A DNA stretch of 28,212 bases from CAYYTU01 sp964474655 (GTDB lineage: Bacteria > Chloroflexota > Anaerolineae > B4-G1), in contig CAYYTU010000039.1 in the NCBI GenBank assembly GCA_964474655.1, positions 1-28,212 of the forward strand, written 5' to 3'. The notes beneath the pieces were generated by a model that was not told the origin of the DNA, did not search any database, and worked only from the letters and a program-made list of their open reading frames with translations. Within the stretch, counting starts at the first letter, position 1, and the number at the start of each line of letters is the position of its first letter. Below are positions 22,345-28,212 of the stretch, piece by piece. Both the position numbers and the translations under genes were made by a program.

Positions 22345-23594
22345 CGCTGCTCCTTGAATTGCCCCAACACCAGGCAGGCGTTCTGCCCGCCGAGCCCGAA
22401 GGAGTTGGAAAGCGTTACCTCTACGTTCGACTCTCGCGCTCCCTCGGGCACGTAGTCCAGATCACATGCTGAATCGGGGTCCTCCAGATTAAGCGTGGGG
22501 TGAATCACATCCTCCTCCAGCGTCCGCACGCAGACGGCAGCCTCGATGGCCCCTGCGCCGCCCATCGCGTGACCGATCATCGACTTGGTGGATGAGATCG
22601 GTACGTCGTAGGCCGCGTCCCCGAACGTGCGCTTAATGGCAAGCGTCTCGACGGGATCGCTGATGGGCGTGCTGCTGCCGTGCGCGTTGATGTAATCGAT
22701 GGCCGTCGGCGCAAGCCCAGCGTCCTCCAAGGCCCACGTCATCGCCCGGCTGGCTCCGCGCCCCTCGGGATCTGGCTGAGCGACGTGGAAAGCGTCGGAC
22801 GAGGAGGCCTGACCCAATACCTCGGCGCGAATACGAGCCCCGCGCGTCTGGGCGTGCTCCAGCGACTCCAGCACGAAGACGGTACATCCTTCGCTAAGCA
22901 CGAAACCATCGCGATCGGCGTCGAAAGGTCGGCTGGCTTTCTCGGGCTCGTCGTTGCGGGTGGAGAGCGCCCGCATCGCACAGAAACCGGCCATCAGCGA
23001 GAAGTGGACCATCGCCTCCACGCCGCCACAGATCATCACCTCCGCCTTGCCATGCCGGATATACTCGGACGCCTCCCCGATGGCCTGAGTCCCAGTGGCA
23101 CACGCTGCCACCACGGTGCTGATCGGCCCTTTAGCGCCGGACCAGTAGCTGACGTGATGAGATGGCATATTGGCCAACATCGAAATCGGGACGAAGGGAT
23201 TGATGCGCTCCCAGCCCCTCTGCCGGTAGGTGTCGATCCCTTCTACCGCCCGCTCGAAGCCTCCCACACCGCTTCCGATCAATACACCAGTTTCAGTCTC
23301 ACACTCCAAGGGCATACCCAGACCAGCATCCGCCAATGCGCCTTTGGCCGTCGCCAGTGCCACCTGAGAACAGCGCGACATACGCCGTGCTTCCTTATAT
23401 TCGATGTAGTCCGCAGGCTCGAACCCCTTCAACTCGCCCGCAATGCGGGCCGGCAGGTCCGAGGCGTCGAATTGCGTGATGGGACCGATGCCAGAGCGTC
23501 CATCCAACAACCCCGACCACGTTTTCTCCATTGTCAGGCCCAGAGGCGTCATCGCCTCCAGCCCAGTCACGACGACCCGTTTCCGCTCCTTCAT
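22341..23594 (-). CDS. fabF: 3-oxoacyl-ACP synthase II
   Basis: 417 residues, the normal size. It condenses malonyl-ACP with acyl-ACP in fatty acid elongation. The thiolase-fold catalytic triad is visible: Cys165 in VVAACATGTQ, His305 in NAHGSSTP and His342 in SSTKSMIGHAMGGAG. It begins KRVVVTGLEAMTPLG, as the family does. The start at 23594 follows AGGAG (23604-23600) by 5 nt; an in-frame ATG at 23645 would extend the protein into the adjacent mobile element and is rejected. It belongs to the plsX operon, but a 129-bp MITE lies just upstream of its ribosome binding site, so its translation or mRNA level may be altered. It overlaps the NERD-like gene by 4 nt. Confidence 0.95.
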   Translation of the reverse strand: MKERKRVVVTGLEAMTPLGLTMEKTWSGLLDGRSGIGPITQFDASDLPARIAGELKGFEPADYIEYKEARRMSRCSQVALATAKGALADAGLGMPLECETETGVLIGSGVGGFERAVEGIDTYRQRGWERINPFVPISMLANMPSHHVSYWSGAKGPISTVVAACATGTQAIGEASEYIRHGKAEVMICGGVEAMVHFSLMAGFCAMRALSTRNDEPEKASRPFDADRDGFVLSEGCTVFVLESLEHAQTRGARIRAEVLGQASSSDAFHVAQPDPEGRGASRAMTWALEDAGLAPTAIDYINAHGSSTPISDPVETLAIKRTFGDAAYDVPISSTKSMIGHAMGGAGAIEAAVCVRTLEEDVIHPTLNLEDPDSACDLDYVPEGARESNVEVTLSNSFGLGGQNACLVLGQFKEQR

Positions 23595-23616
23595 ACCTTC
23601 TCCTCTGAGGTTAAAT

Positions 23617-23745
23617 GGCTCTTTGGGATTTCGCGTGGTGCTCAAAGCGAGCGCGGCGCCCGCGCCCCATATCTGCGGGTAAGGCGCGAATTCGGCCCAG
23701 ATATGGGGAGCCGGCAGATCCGACCACGCGAAATCCTAGAGACCC
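23617..23745. mobile_element. MITE with 8-bp target duplication, possibly ISL3-type
   Basis: A 129-bp non-coding element. Its ends form 23-bp terminal inverted repeats, 23617-23639 and 23723-23745, identical at 20 of 23 positions; the inner 14 bp (GGATTTCGCGTGGT) are perfect. The element is bounded by a perfect 8-bp direct repeat GGTTAAAT (23609-23616 and 23746-23753), a target-site duplication. A second internal inverted repeat (CCCCATATCTG at 23665-23675 with 23698-23708) lets the whole element fold as one long hairpin. The end sequence GGCTCTTT and the 8-bp AT-rich duplication recall ISL3-family insertion sequences; that link is from memory. It lies between plsX and fabF, in their shared transcript. 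Confidence 0.85.
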
Positions 23746-23798
23746 GGTTAAATTTATGATCGGCAGAAGAGGAACTCTTTCTCCAACCTTGACCAATC

Positions 23799-24785
23799 TC
23801 AACCTTCCTTAATAGCATTCACCACGTCACCCGCCACGGCCTTACGCGCCTGCCCGATGGCGTTCTTGATAGCGCGAGCATTGGAGCGCCCGTGAGCTAC
23901 GATGACCACACCGTTGACGCCCAGCAGCGGCCCCCCGCCCACCTCGAAGGGATCGACGCGCCGGGAGACCCGTCCAAACGCGGGCTTGGCGAGCAGCCCG
24001 CCCACTGCCGTCAACGGGCCAGCTTTGATCTCCTGGCGGATCAGATCGCTCAACATCTTGGCGGTCGCTTCGAGCGTCTTGATGAAGATATTACCGGTGA
24101 AGCCATCATGAACCACGACATCGGCGTTGCAAGCAATAGCCTCCTTGGGCTCGACGTTGCCGACAAAATTGAATTCGGCTTCGCACAACAGCTTGGTGGC
24201 CTCCTTGACCAGCGTGTTACCCTTGCCCTCCTCCTCGCCGTTGGAAAGGAGCGCCACGCGCGGATCGGCCCGGCCCAGCACAGCCTCCGCGTAGATGGCA
24301 CCCATCAACGCGAACTGGCGTAAATATTCGGGGCGACAATCCGCGTTAGCGCCGATATCGAGCGTGACGAAATGGCCGGCTGGCAAAGGCAAAATGGCGG
24401 CCAGCGCCGGGCGCTTTACGCCGCGGATACGCTTGAGGGTATGGAGCGTGGCCACCGCCAGCACGCCGCCGGTGTTGCCAGCGGTTACGTAGGCGTCGGC
24501 CTCACCATCGCGCACCAGGTTCATCCCCACGTGCATCGAGGATCGCTCCTTCTCTCGCGCGGCCCATGCCGGCTCGTCATCCATCTCAATTACCTCAGGC
24601 GCGTGGACGATCTCCAAATTATCAAGCCCACTCGTCTTCTGGCTTTCCATCGCGTGCTTTATCGCCCCCTCCTGCCCGACAAGGATAATCGTATCGCTTC
24701 GCCACTCCTGTGCCGCCTGTACAGCTCCAGCGACATCGGGATTGGGGTAGCTATCCGTTCCCATCGCGTCCAGTACGATTTTCAT
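23799..24785 (-). CDS. plsX: Phosphate acyltransferase
   Basis: 328 residues. It makes acyl-phosphate from acyl-ACP for phospholipid synthesis. Family blocks are visible in order: IVLDAMGTDSYP at the start, TAGNTGGVLA, TLDIGANADCRPEYLRQFALMG, SNGEEEGKGN, FVGNVEPKEA, and VVVHDGFTGNIFIKTLE. A peripheral membrane enzyme in other bacteria. It starts 4 nt after the yjbQ stop; GGAG lies within the end of yjbQ, so translation is probably coupled. fabF follows downstream in the same direction, the common plsX-fab arrangement, but the two are separated by the MITE. Confidence 0.96.
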   Translation of the reverse strand: MKIVLDAMGTDSYPNPDVAGAVQAAQEWRSDTIILVGQEGAIKHAMESQKTSGLDNLEIVHAPEVIEMDDEPAWAAREKERSSMHVGMNLVRDGEADAYVTAGNTGGVLAVATLHTLKRIRGVKRPALAAILPLPAGHFVTLDIGANADCRPEYLRQFALMGAIYAEAVLGRADPRVALLSNGEEEGKGNTLVKEATKLLCEAEFNFVGNVEPKEAIACNADVVVHDGFTGNIFIKTLEATAKMLSDLIRQEIKAGPLTAVGGLLAKPAFGRVSRRVDPFEVGGGPLLGVNGVVIVAHGRSNARAIKNAIGQARKAVAGDVVNAIKEG

Positions 24786-24789
24786 TAAA

Positions 24790-25203
24790 CTATTCTCCGA
24801 TGACCTTGATCACCACCCGCTTGCGGCGCTGACCGTCGAACTCGGCGTAAAAGACGCGCTGCCAGGGGCCTAGGTCGAGCTCGCCTTCGGTGATGGGCAA
24901 CATAACCTGATCATGAACAAGCAAAGATTTAAGATGAGCATCACCATTATCCTCTCCGGTGCGATGATGGCGATAGTCGCGGCGGTACGGCGCCAGATGC
25001 TCCAACCACTCCCAGATGTCCTCGTGGAGCCCAGATTCGTTGTCGTTGACGAAGACCCCGGCGGTAATGTGCATCGCCGAAACGAGCACAAAGCCCTCCT
25101 GCACGCCGCTTTCGCTCACGGCTTCCCGGACCTGATGTGTAATGTGGACTAACTCCCGCTGCTTTTGCGTGTTGAAAACAAGATACTTAGTATGTGATTC
25201 CAT
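24790..25203 (-). CDS. yjbQ: YjbQ family protein (UPF0047)
   Basis: 137 residues, full length for the family. Conserved blocks are SAMHITAGVFVNDNESGL (43-60), DIWEWLEHLAP (62-72), YRHHRTGEDNGDAHLKSLL and GPWQRVFYAEFDGQRRKRVVIKVIGE. The His/Asp/Glu-rich centre suggests metal binding. Members have been linked to a weak secondary thiamine phosphate synthase activity, but the main role is unsettled. AGGAG lies 4 nt before the ATG. It is the first gene of the operon with plsX and fabF, behind a candidate promoter that overlaps the tRNA promoter. Confidence 0.93.
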   Translation of the reverse strand: MESHTKYLVFNTQKQRELVHITHQVREAVSESGVQEGFVLVSAMHITAGVFVNDNESGLHEDIWEWLEHLAPYRRDYRHHRTGEDNGDAHLKSLLVHDQVMLPITEGELDLGPWQRVFYAEFDGQRRKRVVIKVIGE

Positions 25204-25308
25204 AACTCTCCTGTTTGAATGCTTTTGGGGGGACTACTGACCCGCACGTATGCCACTTTCAGACTGCAATCAGGGCAAATGTCGGATCGGATGGAGCTGC
25301 TGCAGGTT

Positions 25309-25323
25309 ACAATGGGCCATTGT
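25309..25323. promoter_or_regulatory. Palindromic candidate operator
   Basis: ACAATGG (25309-25315) and CCATTGT (25317-25323) form a perfect 7-bp inverted repeat around one base. It overlaps the -10 box and start site of the candidate minus-strand promoter, where a repressor would be expected to bind. It lies 17 bp upstream of the tRNA -35 box. Confidence 0.45.
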
Positions 25324-25347
25324 ACATTGCCTGATAGGGGTTGACAA
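25319..25347 (-). promoter_or_regulatory. Candidate promoter of the yjbQ-plsX-fabF operon
   Basis: On the minus strand TTGTCA (25347-25342) and TACAAT (25324-25319) are 17 nt apart, with one mismatch in each hexamer. Transcription would start near 25312, giving a leader of about 110 nt. The -35 box overlaps that of the tRNA promoter on the other strand. Confidence 0.5.
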
Positions 25348-25368
25348 GTAAATAACGCCGAGTATAAT
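25341..25368 (+). promoter_or_regulatory. Consensus promoter of tRNA-Leu
   Basis: Perfect TTGACA (25341-25346) and TATAAT (25363-25368) with a 16-nt spacer. Transcription would begin near 25375, 6 nt before the mature tRNA. Confidence 0.9.
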
Positions 25369-25380
25369 ATGGGTCATATT

Positions 25381-25463
25381 GCCCCGGTGGCGGAATAGGC
25401 ATACGCGGCAGGTTGAGGGCCTGTGCTCGCAAGGGCGTGGAGGTTCGAATCCTCTCCGGGGCA
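25381..25463 (+). tRNA. tRNA-Leu (anticodon GAG)
   Basis: 83 nt. The acceptor stem GCCCCGG (25381-25387) pairs with CCGGGGC (25456-25462), with discriminator A at 25463. The anticodon stem GCAGG/CCTGT closes the loop TTGAGGG, giving anticodon GAG, which reads CUC and CUU leucine codons. A long variable arm (TGCTCGCAAGGGCGT) is typical of class II leucine tRNAs. The T arm is GGAGG-TTCGAAT-CCTCT. The 3' CCA is not encoded and must be added by the CCA enzyme. Confidence 0.96.
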
Positions 25464-25696
25464 TTTCTCGAAGTGCCCCCCTTCCTGCTTGACCTGAGGC
25501 GGTATCCATACCCACTTTCGCCGGCAAGCAGTTTTCTCTTCTAAAGCACCCTTGCTGATAATGGTAACCGCCCGATAATCTGCGGCAACTCAGAGTTCGA
25601 TTCTACATACGTCTGTGCTCATCGTGCGTCCGCTCTCTATCTAGCCCCCGGCTGGATGGAGCGTTGGTTGGGGCAGGTCCATTAAAGGAGGAACCG

Positions 25697-26158
25697 ATGA
25701 CTAAGTTACCACCCGGATTGTTACACGTTCTGGCGCAGACCCAACTCTATACCGATGATCGCGCTTACGTCATCATCCACGTCCCGCTGGAAGCGCGCTT
25801 TGAGGGCACCGAGCTGTTCGCCAAGCTTAGCTCAGCCTTCTCGACGGCCGTCGTCGATAAAGACCAGCTGACGCTCGTTTTGCCAGAGGAGGCCTGGGAG
25901 GACGTCAGTGATGGCGTAGAACCGACGGAGGTTTCCGAGGGCTACCGTTTGATCACATTTGATCTGCCGCTTGAGCTTGGACTGGTGGGCTACCTGGCGA
26001 CTCTCTCCAGCGTCCTGGCAGAAGAGGGCGTGAGCATCTTCGCCGCATCGGCTTACCAAAGAGACCATCTGCTAGTTTCCGAGGCCGATTTCCAGCGAGC
26101 CTGGAACACGCTAGAGGACTTCATCGCAGAATGTCGACAGGAGGAAACCGGCGGTTGA
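25697..26158 (+). CDS. ACT-domain protein (CASTOR-like ACT family)
   Basis: 153 residues. The C-terminal half (about 82-145) reads YRLITFDLPLELGLVGYL, then ATLSSVLAEEGVSIFAASAY, then RDHLLVSEADFQRAW, the pattern of the ACT_7 group of small amino-acid-binding proteins. The N-terminal half (about 20-80) probably forms a second, diverged ACT-like domain. Such proteins bind amino acids and may regulate a partner; no enzyme residues are evident. The ATG at 25697 follows a very strong site, AAAGGAGG. The stop codon TGA lies within the -35 box of the kinase promoter. The 233 nt upstream, back to the tRNA, show no convincing promoter. Ligand unknown. Confidence 0.82.
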   Translation: MTKLPPGLLHVLAQTQLYTDDRAYVIIHVPLEARFEGTELFAKLSSAFSTAVVDKDQLTLVLPEEAWEDVSDGVEPTEVSEGYRLITFDLPLELGLVGYLATLSSVLAEEGVSIFAASAYQRDHLLVSEADFQRAWNTLEDFIAECRQEETGG

Positions 26159-26183
26159 CAAATCGAGCTCAGAAGCTTACAAT
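26155..26183 (+). promoter_or_regulatory. Promoter of the Ser/Thr kinase gene, overlapping the ACT gene stop
   Basis: TTGACA (26155-26160) and TACAAT (26178-26183) are 17 nt apart. The TGA stop of the ACT gene (26156-26158) is inside the -35 box. The leader would be about 30 nt. Confidence 0.75.
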
Positions 26184-26220
26184 CTCTGGCGTGGTCGTCT
26201 GTTAACCGTGGAGTTTGAGA

Positions 26221-28161
26221 TTGATTGACGAGACGTTAGGGAAATATAAAGTCGTCGAGCACCTGGGCCAGGGCGCGATGGCGGAGGTTTATAAAGCTTA
26301 CCAACCTTCGTTGGATCGTCACGTGGCTATAAAGGTGCTCCATTCATTTCTGGCCGACGAGAAGGACTTCCTCTCGCGCGCCTTGCGCGGTGCCAGGGCA
26401 GTTGCCACGCTCCGCCATCCGAACATCGTCCAGGTCTACGACTTCGACTATGACAAGGAACAGAATATTTACTTCCTTGTGATGGAGTACGTCGACGGAC
26501 TGAGCCTGAAAGACCGTCTGGAAACGTTAGAAGAGCAAGGAGAGTATCTCTCCTGGGATGAGATGATTCGCATCGTGACCGCCGTGGGCAAAGCACTGGC
26601 CTACGCTCACGAGCGTGGAATGGTCCATCGGGACGTAAAGCCGGCCAATATAATGTTTAATGAGGACGGCGAGGTTATCCTGACCGATTTCGGCATCGCG
26701 AAAATGGTCGGCTCGCAAGACCTGACGGCCAGCGGCGCGATGGTCGGCACCCCAGCTTACATCGCCCCGGAGGTAGCCGAAGGGAGACAGGTCGATGGAC
26801 GATCCGATATCTACTCCCTGGGCGTCGTGCTCTATCAGATTCTTACCGGCAGCCTGCCGTTCGAGGCCGATACGCCCATTGGCGTGGCGCTGAAACACAT
26901 CCAGGAGCCCTTACCTCCCGCCAGGGAGGTGCGGCCCGAGCTGCCGGCAGCAATCGAACCAGTGCTGGAACGAGCGATGGCCAAGGACCCCGCCGAGCGT
27001 TATCAAACGGCGGACGCCCTCCTCGCGGATTTGCAGCAAGCTATGGCACAAGCGGGGGCTGACTTTCCAAGCAGCGCCGCGTCGGAGGGCGAGTCAGAGG
27101 CACAAGAAACCGACTCAACGCCAGATGCAGGAGGCTCTCGCGGAGGTACTCCCCCAGACGAACTACCAGCCGGCGACCCCTCTCCAGCACATCGACGCTG
27201 GTGGCGCCTGGCAGCACTGGGAGTGGGAGCTCTGTTATTACTGGGCGCGGTCGGGGCCCTGGCCTCTCAAGGGCCAGTTGGGTTCCTGGCTAACTTGGCA
27301 AACAGCAAGATGACCACAACACCTTCCACCCCATCGATCGCAGGGCCAGAGAAAACAGATGGAAGCATAGCGACAAAGACGTCCACCCGAAATACAACGC
27401 CTTCGTCTACACCTACGGAGACGCCCCCGCTCGACCTCACCGCTACGGCGTGGGCCGCGTGTGACTTTGACTTCGATCTAGAGCAAGATCGGGGGGTCTG
27501 GCCTGCGGTATTGAGCCCCCGTCAGGAGTTCTCCAAGTATTGGCGCATCAAGAATACCGGCACCTGCACCTTACCCCAAAATCTGGTATGGACGTTTGCC
27601 TCGGGCGAAGAAGTGGAGGTGGTGGAGGAGCCGCTGCTGGAGCCGCTGGCGGTGGACGAGGAGATTGACCTTGAAGCTCGCTTGAGGGCGCCCGAGGCGT
27701 TTGGCACTTACACTACCGCATGGCAGCTGCAGGGGCCAGAGGCTGCCCCAATCGGGCAGCCGTTAGAGGCGTCCTACAGAGTCGGACCGACGCACACCCC
27801 TACCCCCACCCCCCTGGCGACGCCGGTCGACGGAGACGGCGATTCTCTTTGGATGTCGGAACCGCGCCTGGTGGCGTGTGACGGGGTCGGCGGCCGGGTG
27901 GCCTGGAGCGCCGGCGGCGGGCCCAGCGACAATTACCGCTATTTCTACAGCGACGTCTCGCCGAGATTCGAGCTCAACGGGCCCGTCCACGAGGTAGAAA
28001 ACTTACCGGCCCCGGTGACGTATCTAACCGCCTCCGGCGATCTCACCTTCCCAGTGCCCGCTCACTGTGGAAAGGACGACGTGGGACGATGCACTGGGCC
28101 GGAGGGCAAATACGAAATCGTCTGGCGCAAAGTATGGCTTGCTAGCGACCGGTGCCCTTAG
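26221..28161 (+). CDS. Membrane Ser/Thr protein kinase with extracellular NBR1-type Ig domain
   Basis: 646 residues. The kinase domain (about 10-275) has LGQGAMAEVYKA, VAIKVL (Lys38), the catalytic loop HRDVKPAN (Asp138), DFG (156-158), GTPAYIAPE and SDIYSLGVVLYQILTG. The alpha-C glutamate is replaced by Gly57 (LRGAR where REA is usual). A Ser/Pro/Glu linker leads to one membrane segment (about 329-350, RLAALGVGALLLLGAVGAL), then a Thr/Pro-rich stretch. An NBR1-like Ig domain follows (about 413-521; FSKYWRIKNTGTCTL, FGTYTTAWQL), then another PT linker and a Cys-containing C-terminal beta domain (about 543-646). The kinase should face the cytosol with the Ig domains outside. TTG at 26221 is preferred, because GGAG lies 7 nt upstream; the TTG at 26215 is too close to it. 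Substrates are unknown. Confidence 0.93.
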   Translation: MIDETLGKYKVVEHLGQGAMAEVYKAYQPSLDRHVAIKVLHSFLADEKDFLSRALRGARAVATLRHPNIVQVYDFDYDKEQNIYFLVMEYVDGLSLKDRLETLEEQGEYLSWDEMIRIVTAVGKALAYAHERGMVHRDVKPANIMFNEDGEVILTDFGIAKMVGSQDLTASGAMVGTPAYIAPEVAEGRQVDGRSDIYSLGVVLYQILTGSLPFEADTPIGVALKHIQEPLPPAREVRPELPAAIEPVLERAMAKDPAERYQTADALLADLQQAMAQAGADFPSSAASEGESEAQETDSTPDAGGSRGGTPPDELPAGDPSPAHRRWWRLAALGVGALLLLGAVGALASQGPVGFLANLANSKMTTTPSTPSIAGPEKTDGSIATKTSTRNTTPSSTPTETPPLDLTATAWAACDFDFDLEQDRGVWPAVLSPRQEFSKYWRIKNTGTCTLPQNLVWTFASGEEVEVVEEPLLEPLAVDEEIDLEARLRAPEAFGTYTTAWQLQGPEAAPIGQPLEASYRVGPTHTPTPTPLATPVDGDGDSLWMSEPRLVACDGVGGRVAWSAGGGPSDNYRYFYSDVSPRFELNGPVHEVENLPAPVTYLTASGDLTFPVPAHCGKDDVGRCTGPEGKYEIVWRKVWLASDRCP

Positions 28162-28169
28162 CGTAACGG

Positions 28170-28212
28170 TTGTGCAATCGACGCCGAAATCGATGCACAA
28201 GTGGTGATTTTT
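28170..28212 (+). terminator. Possible terminator after the kinase gene
   Basis: TTGTGCA-ATCGA (28170-28181, one bulged A) pairs with TCGATGCACAA (28190-28200) around an 8-nt loop. A T tract follows only after GTGGTGA, at the window edge, so the arrangement is imperfect. Confidence 0.4.

Noticed and set aside
25489..25516. TTGACC as a promoter for the ACT-domain gene
   Set aside because: No acceptable -10 box at 16-18 nt downstream (CCCACT).
1..28212. CRISPR array, prophage, or transposase gene
   Set aside because: No regularly spaced direct repeats, phage structural genes or transposase frames were seen. The only mobile signature is the non-coding MITE at 23617-23745.

Overview
The window looks like a piece of a Chloroflexota genome, probably Anaerolineae-like, from a draft or metagenome assembly. 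This rests on protein style: Pro/Glu-rich TPR proteins with PxWL motifs, a Ser/Thr kinase with an NBR1-type extracellular Ig domain, and NERD proteins. No marker gene proves the taxon. A run of exactly 100 Ns marks a scaffold gap. Coding density is high. Promoters are close to the TTGACA/TATAAT consensus, often with a 16-nt spacer, and ribosome binding sites are mostly strong.

Layout. (1) 1-3909: a promoter, a tandem glycine riboswitch and a terminator precede a plus-strand operon of a class V aminotransferase, a SerA-type dehydrogenase and a DUF1015 protein. (2) 3923-8696, minus strand: a 1088-residue fusion of serine hydroxymethyltransferase (SHMT) and aminomethyltransferase (GcvT), then a glyoxylate/hydroxypyruvate reductase-like dehydrogenase, then a small unknown protein. 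(3) 9032-10561: a soluble GAF histidine kinase, convergent with (4) 10580-13138, a MurF-alanine racemase fusion. (5) 13329-17626: an HDAC-like deacetylase, a TPR protein interrupted by the gap, and ndk. (6) 17842-21087: a second SHMT-GcvT fusion. (7) 21112-25203, minus strand: yjbQ-plsX-fabF-NERD-nudix, with a 129-bp MITE between plsX and fabF. (8) 25381-28161: tRNA-Leu(GAG), an ACT-domain protein and a membrane Ser/Thr kinase.

How it fits together. The first half, plus the second fusion, is a serine/glycine/one-carbon island. The aminotransferase and SerA interconvert 3-carbon hydroxy/keto/amino acids, the reductase handles glyoxylate or hydroxypyruvate, and the fusions join the two enzymes that meet at glycine and 5,10-methylene-tetrahydrofolate. 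The glycine riboswitch ties the first operon to the glycine pool. No gcvH or gcvP lies in the window. The most unusual features are the two paralogous SHMT-GcvT fusions, which carry what looks like a truncated GcvT-like domain between the two enzymes and a conserved insertion in the SHMT active-site loop. Next is the well-formed MITE (8-bp target duplication, 23-bp terminal inverted repeats) placed just upstream of the fabF ribosome binding site.
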